Shown here: piece after piece, positions 25,801-38,245 of the stretch
Position numbering within the stretch: the stretch's first letter is position 1
Layout: each line of letters starts with the position of its first letter
From: Ficedula albicollis
Lineage: Eukaryota; Chordata; Aves; Passeriformes; Muscicapidae
DNA length: 64,000 bases
Direction: 5' to 3'
Assembly: GCF_000247815.1 (NCBI RefSeq)
Contig: NC_021675.1
Location: forward strand, 63,576,468 to 63,640,467
Position numbers and translations under genes: made by a program
Notes under the pieces: model-generated
The model's input: the letters and a program-made list of their open reading frames with translations, nothing else
Databases searched by the model: none
What the model was told of the DNA's origin: nothing

Positions 25801-27589
25801 CCAGTCTTAGTTTTGCGTGTCAGAGATATTTGCGCTCTTACCAGGTTCTATTTTCCCTTGGGATTGATGCTTTCTCAAGTGGCTGTGTGGGTCTCTGCCA
25901 GGTTCTACAGGAAATTCCTGCAGTCTTTCTGCTGGAGATTGTTTCAGGAAATCCTTAATGATGTCCAGTTTCCTAATTCTGCACTTATTAGCTCCTATAA
26001 CTACTTTGTCCTTGTAATCTCAACCTACTGTGTTCAAAAGATCTATAGCTCTTGACCTGCCACAGCTAAGAATGTAAATTATAAGAGTCTCAAACTAGCA
26101 GAATGATTAAGTGGGGACAGTCTTCATTACAGATGGAAACACTATTAAATTATTCTTGTTTCTCAACTAAACTGAGCAGTGAATAATTTTGTTTCATCTT
26201 TGAGCAGTCAGTAGTATTCAAAGGAACAATGTAAACTTCTGCAAAACCAAAGACTTTTTGCCCAGTGAAGGCTTGAAAATCAGTTTTTTTTTTCCTCTTC
26301 AAAAAATTTGTACTGCCATAAAAGCTTGCTTAAATCTAATTTCATTCAGGGTCTGCCTGTTTATCATTCCAAATCCCTAATTATACCAGCACTGAGCATA
26401 GGCTTGGCTAAAATCAGTGTATGAGGTAAGCAAACAAAAATTGGTGGCTCTGCTGATTTTCTAGGAGTTTGAGTATCATAATAATGGTGAAAGACTTTCC
26501 TTTAAGAAGATGCAGAGAAATACACCATTTTCTTAAAGCTTCTCAGCTAAAACCTTCACTACGAATCATCTTTTATGACAAAAAAACTTTCATTGCAAAC
26601 CATAGAAAACTTTGCTTTTAAAAATGTAACCTGACTAATTAAAAAATTTGAAAGTCTCACGGGGAGAATTTTTCCCAAATGCTGCAGATATCAAGTATCT
26701 CTGATAGCAATTAATCTCCCTGTTTCAAATACAATTTTTGTAGGTATTTGATTTCAGAGTGTGAATATATGATTTCCCCCAACACCCTTCCATTTAAACC
26801 AAATGATCAATATTCTTCAGTGCTTTCAGTTGTTAATAATGTCAGTATTCTTTCTGAAGCTTCATTTTGATAAGGAAAACTATAGGTGGTATGTACTTGA
26901 TGGTTGCAGAGTCGTAGCTTTTCGTTTTTCACATTGCTAAATCCATTAGCATTTTTGTAGGACTGTTTAATGTCAGGTGAGAGAATGGAAACTGGGAAGG
27001 AGGGCACTTGCCTGGGAGTAATCTGGATTCTCTCTTGAGTTCAGAATCAGCCACTGCTGCTGTTTTATGGAGCCTTGCTATTGTGGAGCTCTGTAAGGCA
27101 TACGGAACAAGCAGTGCTTGCTTCTATCAGTCATTTCTTGACAAGGTTGGATATTTCTGTTACTGAAGCCCTGATAATAATCCTATTTAAACGAGCTTTA
27201 GATCAGACTTATGTTTTGAGTCTCTAGATCCTCACATCTTGAAGATATGCTGTTGCTGGAAATAATGATTTTTTTCTCACAAGCCACTATTAAATCCTTC
27301 TCAATCTGAAAAACTAGTAATACAGTAGTAGGATTTTTCCTAACCAAGAATTTACTTGAAAAGGAAAGGAGAAGATTAAAATTAAAATAAATAATTTCAT
27401 TTACTATGGACTATCACTATGAAAATTTGTAAAGTAGTTGTACATTTCTGGCTGACAACAAAAGCCCTTAAGTGTGTCTATTCATATCTTACGATTTTGT
27501 ATTTATTAAATGATTATTGACTTTAAATAATTTTCTCTGGGGATAACAACTTACTTTTAACTGAAAATGTGTGAATTTTGTTTGTTTAG

Positions 27590-27672
27590 GAAAGGGATTC
27601 CAAGTGACCAAGTGAAACATGCTGATAGAGAGCAAGCAAAGCGTATTGTTTACTCTGTGGTTTATGGAGCAG
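27590..27672 (+). CDS. POLN: POLN coding exon with motif B (O-helix)
   Basis: Coding exon of 83 nt, acceptor tttgtttag and donor gtaggc. It completes the split Trp (tg|g), then reads [12 protein letters not shown] followed by [16 protein letters not shown] with the last Gly split. This is family-A motif B, R-x3-K-x3-Y-x3-Y-G, the fingers O-helix that binds the incoming dNTP. The essential Arg, Lys and Tyr residues are present. Human POLN has Lys where this has Arg just after the conserved Lys (REQTKK versus REQAKR, from memory). That site has been linked to its unusual error spectrum. Confidence 0.96.
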
Positions 27673-28015
27673 GTAGGCATCTTTAGAAAAAAACCCCAGC
27701 TACTGTAAATTTATACTTTATTCATAATTTATATGAGTAGACTGAATTTCTAAAGGTGAGTAAAAGTTTTTCAGAGTATTACATTTATATTTTTATGCAG
27801 GATTATTAAATCATCTACTCAGTATAAAAATTATGAAATTAATGTTGTTACATTGCCATATACAAAGATTATCTGATTTTATATTTCTTTACTGCTGATA
27901 TAACTGAAGCATTTATCTAATTTGGGGTGGACTTTGTATCCTCTCAGTATATAGACAGAGATGAGAATAACTACAATGAAATTTAAAACACTCCAATATT
28001 GTTTTAAAACACATT

Positions 28016-28245
28016 TATAGAATCAAAGAATGGCAGGGATTGGAAGGGACCTCTGGAGGTCATCCAGCCCCTTGTTCAAACAGGGACACCTGAGCTGTTT
28101 GTCCAGGACTGTGTCCAGATTTTCAATATCTTCAAGGCTGGAGAAAGGGCTCTTCAAGGCTCCACCACCTCCCTGGACAACCTATGCCAGTGCTCACTCA
28201 CTCTCACAGTGTAAAAGTGTTCCCTTACTTTGAGTCTTAATGTTT
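28016..28245 (-). mobile_element. CR1 LINE 3'-end fragment (divergent subfamily)
   Basis: The + strand reads tagaatcaaagaatggcagg, gattggaagggacctctgga, ggtcatccagccccttgttc and later cctccctggacaacctatgc, the reverse complement of a CR1 3' region. More diverged than the other copies. Confidence 0.8.
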
Positions 28246-29756
28246 GCTGCCATTTCTGCACAACTGCAGAAAACTTGCAAAAGTCCACTGTCACCCATTC
28301 TGCCTAAGTCCTGAGCAGGTCCTAGATAAGTCAAGATGTTCTTTGTACTTCCCAAAACTGCCTACTATTTCTTAAAAGATGACAAACTCTCTTTATGCTT
28401 CATACATGCTTAGAGTTACCTTTTCTTGGGAGATAGATGCATGTATGTCATCTGCCTTGAAGCTCTTGTGGGTTGGTTTCAGTAAGCAGCTGACTGACTT
28501 TCTCTACAGAGGATGAGTTCTTGAAAAAGTCATTTAGAAAGTGAGAGCCCTGGGCTGCAGGCTTCATGTAACTTGGAAACGCTTAATGTTGCATCTTGGG
28601 TTCCTGGTTTTGAATACTTTCTAAGCCATCTTTTGCACTGACTCCTTGAACCAAAGGCAGAATCAGCCAGGGTATTTCATTTATCATTTATGGCACTCAT
28701 TTGGGAAGAAATGCATCAAATTCAGCTCTCCAGAATATCTATTTTATGTTTAGGCATGTGTGTAGGTTGTATACACACCTATAAGAGTATATACATATAT
28801 GTATACACAGATGCATTTTTACATTAAGCTGTATTGCATTTAAAACCTCTGTGTTTAAAATCTGTATTGAAAAAGCCCAGCATTCACACCCTGCACTATA
28901 AATTTAGACCTGCCTGTGCTGAGACTGGAATCAAATCTTTGATTTCCCACCTGAATGGTTTCATCACTGGGTTATTTTACAGAATGTCAGCATTATCACC
29001 CCTTCCCATTGGTCCATGCAAATGCTTCACATTTCCTGTCTCTTCCCTTCACTGTGGGTGGAACAGGCAGATACCAGATGTAATCAGATTAATCACCACC
29101 AGTTGAATGCCCTGTAGTTCTGTACATAGTCAGAAATGCCTCAGTTCCTGGGGCTCAGTGGAACCTATGTCTGTCTATTCATCTATAGAGAACTTTCATG
29201 TTTACATTTAAGCACAGTACTGGCACACCCTCACTTGCTCTGAACCAGGCACCAAAGATTTCAGTGCAGCAGTGCTTGATGTAAGTGTCTCCATTTACTT
29301 GTTTGCTTTGTGTCCCTCTCTCTCAAACAAGGGCAGCTGAAGCACCTCAAAGATAATAAGAATTTTCCTGTTCATTAGAAGTGTGATCAGATCCTAATTA
29401 AGACATGAAATTATATCATTAAACCACTTAGATGGAAACTGGGCTGACAAAAAGTAATTGTTAAATACCTGAAATTGATGGACTGAATTCCACCCACGGT
29501 TTGTCTCCCTTCAAAAGACAGCTCACTTTTCATTAAGGAGACATTTTGAAACAACTGAAGAGTGCTAATAATACTTCTTTTAGGATTGAAAACTACAAAA
29601 ACACTTTCATGAGGAGCTTGCTTGTATTATGCCTACAGGAGTTAATGAAAACCTTTCATACAGTAAATAGTAATCTTTTTTTTTTTGTTTTCTTAGCTTT
29701 AGGTTACACTTTGGTTCATGTATTCAAAGTCTTTTCTTTAATTCTGAAGGATAATA

Positions 29757-29990
29757 AAGAAGAAGGTTGGTTATTAGGAAAAAATTTTCACCCAGAGAGG
29801 GTGGTTGGGCACCCCAGGTGTGGTGGAGCAGGCTCCCCAGGGCAGTGGTCACAGCCCCAAGCCTGACAAAGAGTTCAAGAAGCATTTGGACAACACTCTC
29901 AGGCAAATGGTGTGACTCTCGGGGTGTCCTGTGCAGGGCCAGGAATTGATCCTCGTGGGTCCCTTCCAGCTCAGGACATTCTATATGTGT
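29757..29990 (+). mobile_element. CR1 LINE 3'-end fragment
   Basis: Forward orientation: ggttggttattaggaaaaaa, then gagggtggttgggcacc, cccagggcagtggtcacagc, ccaagcctgacaaagagttc and finally gggtcccttccagctcagga before cattctatatg. This is the avian CR1 3' end in sense orientation, truncated at its 5' end. Confidence 0.88.
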
Positions 29991-30607
29991 TTTTGGTTGT
30001 TTTGGAGCAGTTCAATTTACCTTCATCTGCCTTAGTCAATTTGTAGAACAAAAACAAGGCAACTTAAACATCTGTAAAATATGGAATTCCTTCTAGTCAA
30101 TGGCAGTATGTTCAAGCCCTGAACTGACACAGAGGGCTATTGCAGTGTTTAAATGGAAACTAATGCTATTTTCATTTTTGAAAGATGATATTGCAGAATG
30201 GAGAACACTGAAACTCATAGGCTGCTGCTAATAATTCCCCTGGCACAGATAATTCAAGAAGAGTGCTCAGAGAAGGTTCAGTCTGCTTCTGGGCTTTGCC
30301 TTGCATGGCCTTTACTCCTGCGTTGTGGAGCATGATCTGACACAATTATGTGGCTGTTCATTCCCCTCTTTTTGCTTCCCGAGAACTGCATTTCCCTGGG
30401 ACCTTTCAGACGTCCTTGCTAATATTGTACTTTAATTTTCCTAGGATTTTATGCAATTGTTCTGTGTATTAATAGTTCTTTAAATGTATAACATGAACAA
30501 ACTTAGATGTTACAGTTCTCTAAGGAAGCTACAGCAGTCTTCTAGCTGTTAGCAACGTGTGCTTTATCAGATAGCTTTGTCATTTGCTGACCCAGGAAGA
30601 AAACCCA

Positions 30608-30640
30608 AATAAATTAGATGTCAAAAAAAAAAAAAAAAAA
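30608..30640 (+). repeat. AATAAA followed by 18-nt poly(A) tract
   Basis: AATAAA at 30608-30613, nine bases, then eighteen A at 30623-30640. This layout is that of a cleaved, polyadenylated transcript, so it could mark the 3' end of a retrocopy; it may equally be a simple A-run. No parent gene was recognised upstream. Confidence 0.6.
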
Positions 30641-31836
30641 GAGTACCGATCTATAATAGCTCAGTAAATGTCATCCTGGATGCCTGTGTGAATTTTTTCC
30701 TCCAGCACCTTGTCCAGACTGGTGTTCTTGCATCTCAGTGCAGATCCTGGCGTGACTGAGAACAAAATGCTCCAGGAATTGTTCTGAAATGCACATCAGC
30801 CTGACAGTGATGGCATTTAAGTGGCTGAAATCCTCTCTCTTTTAAAAGTGCTAGACAACTTTTCTTGACAGTCTTACCGTGACAATGACTATTCTGTGCC
30901 TTTGGTGCCTTAAGATGTCTCCTCTCAGCTTTACAGACACAGTGCTGGTTTTGTGTTGCTGTGCAGCAGACATAAATATATCTGTCTTTCAAATTTCATA
31001 TGAGTAATATTGATGTATGTTTTATTTTTACTGGAACTGTTTGATTTATAAGTGAGTTTAAACTGTAGCTCTTAGTTTATATTTTCACACTCTGGAATAT
31101 CTTCAGGTTTTTTCCACCTTTTCTTATAAATGCTCTTAGATCCAGCATAACAGATATTGTGCACCTATATCCTGTCCAAAAGCTATTATTATTCCTTTCT
31201 CTCTCTGTTTAAACACTTTTTCTGTTTTTTCTTTTTCCATTTTTTTGTTTTTCTGACCCTTTTATCTCAAAATTTGTACCCAAATTTCTACTGACGTTGA
31301 GGAGCCTAAGACTGAAATCTGTGGGACTCAGACTCCAAACATCCTTTCTAAATTTAGGCTAAACTCTAAAATTTCTAGCTAAACTCAACCTCAAACATCT
31401 CCATCCTTTTTTAGATTGTCATTATATTTGTGTTTGTTTAAAGTTAATTTCAAATCTTTATCTGCTCTTCAAGGTTTGGAGATTGCAACACTGAACTAGT
31501 AAAATGATACTTAAAGCAACAGCATTGCTCTGTGAACAAAAGAGATTTCAGCCACATTAGAGGTATAAATTATAACAAGGGATTTCTTAATTGCATACTT
31601 CTTATGTACTTCTTATTAATTATATGCTTAATCCAGTAACTTCAGTAAAACATTTAAGCTCAGGGTTAAACATTTATTTTGTTGCAATATGATTTTAGTG
31701 TATCAGATGCATCCTCTTTCATAAGAGGTAAGTCAAGTTAACTAATTCCACTAATTGTGCATGAAACAGTGCTATTGTATGTAGTGGTTTTCTGTTCTGC
31801 TTTATTGCATTGTAGAGGTAATTTCTGTATCACCAG

Positions 31837-31968
31837 GTAAAGAACGTCTCGCTGACTGCTTGGGAATTACTCCAGTTCAAGCCAGTCAATTTATAGAGAG
31901 TTTTATGGAAAAATACAAGAAAGTATATGAATTTACAAAGAAAACCATTGAACAGTGCCGAAATAAAG
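31837..31968 (+). CDS. POLN: POLN coding exon (fingers subdomain)
   Basis: Coding exon of 132 nt, acceptor atcaccag and donor gtaatc. After the split Gly it reads KERLADCLGITPVQASQF, then IESFMEKYKKVYEFTKKTI and EQCRNK, ending in the first base of Gly. This is the segment after the O-helix, with the A.....F...Y..V..F pattern typical of family A, and is close to POLN (KERLAACLGV...). An upstream gtagaggtaattt at about 31812 could mimic an acceptor but breaks the frame. Confidence 0.95.
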
Positions 31969-34786
31969 GTAATCCAAAGTCTGAGACCATATTTAGTTTA
32001 CCGATCTGCACTTTATGACAGTGGTAAAGACAAGATTCAGCTTGACCCAAATTCAGATAGTTACAGGACAACAAAAAAAGATGGAATATTCTTTCTTGGT
32101 GAATCAGGTTTGGGTTGTTTTTTTTTTTTTCTTTTTTAGCCCTAAAAAGAGCTGGTTAAGTCTGCCTTTTCTCAGAAAGATACTAACAGAATTAGACATC
32201 TGTTCTCAGAATGAACCCCACTTAATGTCAAGTTACACTGCATTAGTTTGACATATAATATACTCCAACAGAAAAAAAACCCAAGGAATCTTCTGTCTAA
32301 TAAATTGGGTACATGGCTGCTGGACTGTGGAAGTTCAGTCAATTTACACAGCAGATTTTTTTAAACTTATTTTTTCTTTGCATCAATCAAACTTTATGTT
32401 CTTGAAGTTCAGGTGGTAGCTGCAGTGACAGATGTGTGTGGAGTCCTTCTGGAGCCAGCAGCTGCAAACTCTTCTTGCATCAAATTTGTTTTTAGTCTAC
32501 ATATTCGTTTATATTTAGTGAATCCTAGGAGTGCAGTAATTTGAGAAGAGAAAATATAGCTGCTTGAAATATTGTCTTTTAAAAGCTAATTAGCAGAACT
32601 GTCAAAATTGAGTTCTTTTGTTTCTTAATAGAGCATGCTGTACTAAGACAGTTTTTAGAAATAAATAGTAAATTTGCAATATAATATTACTCATCACTGT
32701 ATGGGTAAGTGTCACGACAGAAACATGTAATTCACTTATAGTTATGAAAATTGGTAGTATTCATTTTTTGTACTGTGTAGGGTCTCAAAATCTACTGGAA
32801 GTATGAACTGTCATTGTGTCACATATTTGCATTCCTTTGTTTATTAATATTTCTCAAGAAAAATGAAGTTACTGAACATCCATTTTTAGTTGTAATTAAA
32901 CCCAGCATAACGTGCCTAGTAAAGTATTGCACATTTATGATATATTTAAAATAACTTAGCATTCTTTTCTTAAAAGTGAATTAATTTCAATAAACAGACT
33001 TCTGTGCAAGAGAATCTGGTTTATGAGTTAAGTAGACAGGAATGTCATGTCTAATGATTTAAAGTCATCAAAGAACACTTGTCTAATTACTTCTTACTCC
33101 TTCTTACACTCCTGCCTATCAACCATTTTTAACCATTAAAGATAGAAGAGCAATCTGTTTAGGTTGTTCAAGCTTTAGAAATCTGCAGCAGATCAATATG
33201 ATTTAATATTTTTCTTGTTAATCCACCCTGGATTCTAACTTTCCAACAAAAACATTCCAACTTATTGAGCTCATTAGAAAGTAATTTTTCTTAACTTATC
33301 TGCAGTTCAAAGGTGAGGAGCACCTCCCTGACTAGTATTATTTAAGTGTTATGAATATCTGATACTCCATTTAGACATGATGAGGATATAAATAAGTATT
33401 TTATGAGGAAGATATTTGTTAGTGTTACGATACTGCTGTTGTTTTTTATGAAATTATTGACATATTAGAAAGACTACATTAAGACATTCAGGCATGCATT
33501 TTCCTATTAATCATTGACACCAGGCACCTTCTCTGCCACTGTTACATGGATGATGGTGTTTGTTTGGGGATGCTGCTCAGTTAGGAGTCACACCTCACAG
33601 GAATAAGGATATTACAAAAAGACTAATCTTCCCTAAGAATAGAAGGTTTCAAGAATTCCATCTTTAAATACTGTTCTTCATGGAAAATATTAGTTAAATT
33701 GGGAAGACTGATTGCCAAAAATACTCTAACTTCCAGATAGTTCTGTTCCTTGTTTCAAAACTGGTACTTTTGGTATCAGTGCTCCTGGAAATGCATTAAT
33801 TCACAGAAAGCTGAATTAATTCCTCCTCTGCACACAAGCCTGGATACATGTTGTCCATAATAAGGTTTTTGTTTGAAGAGGTCTCCTCCTCGTCACCACT
33901 TGTGATTGCTCAGTCTGGACTTCCATTATATCTAATGACAATTTGTGGGTAGTCAAGGTGATCATAAATATAAAGAAAAAATTTTTCAAGATGTATTTTT
34001 AACATGGATGATTTTTCATTTTCCTTAAAATAAGAAAAGAAGTTTATTTTTGAAGATAAGCTAAGCTTTGTGTGTGTTATTTTGACATGAGGATACTCAC
34101 ATCTCTTTTCCTCTCTCAACTCCTCTCACATGCCTTCCAAATAGGTTTTTTTTAGCAAAATAAATCATTAGGCCTAACATAAAGCTTTAACTGTGTTTTT
34201 ATGTTTCTTTTAAACTAAAAAATCCCACCACACTATGGTTAAGAAAGCTTGGCTGGGAAAGAAACACAAAAATACTACATAAAGAAAACTGAAGAAAAAA
34301 ACTAACTTTTTTTCCCCCAAAAAAACCTATTTTATATTTCTGGAAAATATTCATTACTGATTTAATTACTCTACAAATTGATTTTTCTTTACTATTCCCA
34401 AGTAAACTGTTCATAGTGTGGAAAGCTCTAATTATGGCTGCTAATAGATAGCTAATTCTGCTAGGTATTTATAGTTTAATCTCCCACAGAGAGAGTTTGC
34501 TGGTTTATCAGTAGAAATTCCTCATAAAAATTTAACAGCCTTAAAGAACAAAAGTTTTCCTTGTATAACATGTATCAGGTCTCTGAATGAAATCATTCTT
34601 AAACCAGAAATACAATAAGCATTGAAGGTTTAAACAAGCTCTGACTATTTTCAGAGGACAAAATATTAAATTGACTTAGGCAGCACATAATTGCAAATAT
34701 CTGTTTTATCTTCAAAAAGACTTTTTGAAATTTAATTTTAATCACTCTGTATCACATAACAGTAATGTTTATTTAAATCCTGCAAG
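31969..34786 (+). other. POLN intron, 2.8 kb
   Basis: Donor gtaatc, acceptor cctgcaag. AT-rich, with a T-rich run near 32119-32138; no mobile element or duplication recognised. Frames at 33910-34119 and 34199-34414 look like chance. Confidence 0.85.
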
Positions 34787-34897
34787 GTTATGTGGTTTCC
34801 ATAATGGGACGCAAAAGGCCACTGGCCAATATCAATGCACAGGATTACAAGCTACGCACTCAAGCAGAGAGGCAGGCTGTCAATTTTGTTGTTCAAG
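34787..34897 (+). CDS. POLN: POLN coding exon ([17 protein letters not shown])
   Basis: Coding exon of 111 nt, acceptor tgcaag and donor gtaaag. It completes Gly, then reads [19 protein letters not shown], then [17 protein letters not shown] and the first base of Gly. G-R-x-R-x-L is the family-A template/primer contact; the A-E-R-Q-A-x-N-x-x-V-Q-G-S-A-A-D helix, shared with the next exon, is one of the most conserved parts of the family. VNFVVQ distinguishes it from POLQ. Confidence 0.96.
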
Positions 34898-36034
34898 GTA
34901 AAGATCTGCCTCCCTACCTTCCTGTCCACCCACCTGTCTCTATCCCTGCTTGGCTTTAGTGGGCAACAACTCTGATAATCTCAGAAGAATGAAAATACCG
35001 GTAGTCTACTGGAGTAGGAGTGAGTTTTACTGTGGAAAAGAAGTTAAAATTATATATTCCATCTATCTTTGAAATTGCCAGTAAACAGAATAATATAATA
35101 ATAATGATAATAACAGTAACAGTATAAATGTTTTAGCACAGTGGAGTGCTCCGTGATGTTTAAATGTAGGTATTGATACAAGCTATGCATAGAGAGAATA
35201 TCTGGAATTTTGTTCTTCAGATGCATTGTTTCTTTGAACTCCTTCCTTTCTGATTTTTATAGTCTGTTACTCCAGAAGGATTTCTGTGATTTCGTTTCTT
35301 ACAGATTCCAACTTTTATTTTGCCAGATAGCTTTAGTTTCAGAAATAGACAATGTTACAATAATTGTGCATTATTATTATTATTTGTTTTGAAATCCAGC
35401 TCATTATTTGCAGAAATTTTCAAAATTAATTCTGTGGAGGTCAAGAAAAAGGGTGTTTTTCCCACAGAAAAACATTTAACATATAGATTTGATATGTAAA
35501 AGTCAGCATTCTGTGCTCACATGTTAGTTTATCTGATGTAATAACATACTCTGTTTAAGTCACATGGGGCTCAGGTGTGTACAGAATTTAGTCACCCAAA
35601 GGGAAAAAAACCTGAGCTGTCAGCTCATGACTGAGATCCCTCCTACCAAGCTGTCCCTTATAAGTATCATTTTTTAATTGGATGATGCTGACAGGGTTTT
35701 CCTTGAGTTGTCCTAGAACTGTGCAATTTACAGGAAAGGAAAAAGTGCTTTCTAGACATGCATGGTGATGGCATGCTCCTTTTAAAGTTATTTGAAGTTT
35801 CCTTTTGAAAGTATCACTTTCCTCTCCAAATATTATTCATTTTAATGTTTCATTTTTAAAATGGCATAAGTATTTATGTCATGTTTGACAGTCCTTAAGT
35901 ACTGTCTCTGCAAAGAAACCTACAGATCTAGAATTCTAATTCTCATTCTGTGAGTCCTGCAGAGCACACAGTGTAGCATTGATAAAGAGACACAGCCCTG
36001 TGAGCAGCATTTGCTATGTCCATCTGTCCCAAGA

Positions 36035-36152
36035 GCTGGAGCAAGGCTGTCACAGCACTGTCTATGAAACACTCGTTTCTATGTACCTATAATGCTGGAG
36101 CAAGGCTGTCACAGCACTGTCTATGGAGCACTCGTTTCTATGTAACTATAAA
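36035..36152. repeat. Tandem direct duplication, 2 x 59 bp
   Basis: Units 36035-36093 and 36094-36152 both start gctggagcaaggctgtcaca. Differences include tgaaacact/tggagcact and tacctat/taactat. Confidence 0.94.
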
Positions 36153-36989
36153 ATAAAATTGCCAGATTTCACTGTCAGTTCAAGTGATACTGGAGGACAA
36201 ATTTGATGAAAAATAATGTCACTGTTACTCAAAATGGAATATTAAAGGTGTGGTGAATCAAGGATTAAAAACTCTAAAATATTCAGTACTCCCAAATTTT
36301 ATTAAAAAAAATCATTTTAGACTACCATGATGTTTTAATTTTAAGATTTCAGCTAGAAGATAATATTTAAAGACTATAAATACTTTCTAAATGATGATAA
36401 AACTTTTATCACATTTAGTGTACTAAACTGCATTTAATATGTATATTTTAGTTAAACCTAATAGTCTAATTAATTTAAGTAATTTACATCTTGATTATGG
36501 TTGCAGCAACTGATAGCAGAGCACTTCAGATGCATGATGACATTGAGAGGAATGTAGAACTGCAGCTTTAAATTATCACAATTGACTTTCTCACACTTCT
36601 TTCATAGTGGTTTTTCTCTTTTTGAATATTTCCCTGGTCAATAGTTTTAACCAATGTACAGCATATTATTCTTCAGTTATTATTCAGTTGTACTTATCCC
36701 CATAGAGCAAATAGTTCATGTTATCTTTAATTATTTATTTATAATTATTTTCTATTTTAGAAGTTTAAAATAAGATACTTCTAAAAATCATATTTCAGTA
36801 AAAATTATTTTGAGAAGTCTTTCAAATTTTATTACTCTACAATATTTCATAAAGAATATATCTATAACATTTCTTTTGTGATGGACTAAATGCTCAGTAT
36901 AGTTTTATTCTCTCGATCACTAAGAAAATATTTATCTGACCTTTGCTGAAATATCCTGTAATGGTTTTGAAATTAAAACTAGTGAGCGA

Positions 36990-37910
36990 CTTTAAGTCAG
37001 AAGTACAATTTAATAGGGAAAAAGAGAAAAATAAAATACATGCAGTAGTACAAAAGAAAAACTACTGGCAGAGTCAAAATACAACTTGACACTTTACTAG
37101 TTAGCGTGGCTATAGCAGTCCGGATTAAGTGGTCTTCTCAAAGCAGTGATCTTGTAGAAATCTTGGCAGTGATCTTGGTAGATCTTGTCCTCTGGAAACC
37201 AGTGGGTAAGGGCTGTTTTGGTGGTTTAAATTTCAGTTTTTATTTAGGTAGGAAAGGCTTAGCTCCTCACCCTGGGTGGAGCATCTCCCAGTGGGATGAT
37301 GTAATGTTATCAGTCATGCAGTGGGACTCAATGGCCCATTAACAGAAGATATGTTCTTGGAGGAAGGGTGGGTCGTGGGAAAGATAAAGAACACTGCCCC
37401 ATCTGGTTTTTAACAGATGGGCCATTAGCAGAGGATATCTCCCACAGAGATAAGAATCACTGCCCCACCTGGTTGCACCAGATGGTGACAGAATACGTAA
37501 AATCTTGGCAGTGATCTTGGTAGATCTTGTCCTCTGGAAACCAGTGGGTAAGGGCTGTTTTGGTGGTTTAAATTTCAGTTTTTATTTAGGTAGGAAAGGC
37601 TTAGCTCCTCACCCTGGGTGGAGCATCTCCCAGTGGGATGATGTAATGTTATCAGTCGTGCAGTGGGACTCAATGGCCCATTAACAGAAGATATGTTCTT
37701 GGAGGAAGGGTGGGTCATGGGAAAGATAAAGAACACTGCCCCATCTGGTTTTTAACAGATGGGCCATTAGCAGAGGATATCTCCCACAGAGATAAGGATC
37801 ACTGCCCCACCTGGTTGCACCAGATGGTGGCAGAATACGTACCTTTGGGCACATCTTTACATTGTAACTTAGGACACGTCCTTTCTTACTTTATATATCA
37901 GTTGTCCCTT
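36990..37910 (-). mobile_element. Probable avian ERV-type LTR remnant (unclassified)
   Basis: The stretch has the character of a solo LTR I associate with avian ERVL-like elements: an A-rich segment with aaaaataaaatacatgcag, then ctcaatggcccattaacag and agatgggccattagcag blocks. Read on the reverse strand, an AATAAA lies at 37244-37239 (and again in the duplicated copy). The block from the first 'ggcccattaacagaagata' is itself an imperfect older repeat of 'gggccattagcagaggata' about 85 bp on. No retroviral coding region is present. Ends and target-site duplication were not located, so the assignment is tentative. Confidence 0.42.
37158..37843. repeat. Tandem direct duplication, 2 x 342 bp
   Basis: Both units begin aaatcttggcagtgatcttg (37159 and 37501) and end cagaatacgta. 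About four differences seen: cagtcatgc/cagtcgtgc, ggtcgtggg/ggtcatggg, taagaatc/taaggatc and ggtgacag/ggtggcag. It lies inside the probable LTR. Confidence 0.95.
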
Positions 37911-37949
37911 TTTGTGAAGTGCTATTAAATAGGAACTTGTGACGTGCTG

Positions 37950-38245
37950 TGCTCCTTTCTCTAGTGACAGCTGTAGGACCTGAGGGAGTGGCATGAAGCT
38001 GTGTTGCAGAGGTTTAGGTTGGATATTAGGAAAAGGTTTTTCACTCAGAGGGTGGTTGGGCAGCGGAACAGTCTTCCCAGGGAAGTGGACATAGCCCCAA
38101 GCCTGACAGAGTTCAACGACTGTTTAGACAATGCTCTCAGTCATATAGTTCAGATTTAGAGTCCTGCAAGGAGCAGGGAGTTGGGGAGTTGCACTTGATG
38201 ATCTCACTGTGTACCTTCCAATTGGAGATATTCTGTGATTCTCTG
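37950..38245 (+). mobile_element. CR1 LINE 3'-end fragment
   Basis: Sense orientation: ggcatgaagctgtgttgcag, aggtttaggttggatattag, gagggtggttgggcagcgg, ccaagcctgacagagttcaa, ending at attctgtgattctctgatt, the CR1-type terminal octamer repeat. It lies immediately next to the probable LTR. Confidence 0.92.

Larger units (their letters stand above)
9022..27589 (+). other. POLN intron, 18.6 kb
   Basis: Largest intron in the window, between motif A and motif B exons; donor gtaaga, acceptor tttgtttag. It contains CR1 3'-end fragments (about 10094-10330, 13272-13385, 21688-21870), a 2 x 782-bp duplication (11483-13046), and shorter tandem duplications at 10131, 18029, 18159, 19526 and 22484. The remaining DNA is AT-rich and unassigned. 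Many frames of 60-121 codons exist but none has a recognisable domain or a matching partner exon. Confidence 0.85.
27673..31836 (+). other. POLN intron, 4.2 kb
   Basis: Donor gtaggc, acceptor atcaccag. Holds two CR1 fragments in opposite orientation (28016-28245 minus, 29757-29990 plus), a small AT palindrome near 28789-28804, and a poly(A) tract preceded by AATAAA at 30608-30640. Otherwise unassigned. Confidence 0.85.

Noticed and set aside
28789..28804. AT-rich perfect palindrome (tatacatatatgtata)
   Set aside because: Short and low-complexity; expected by chance in this composition.
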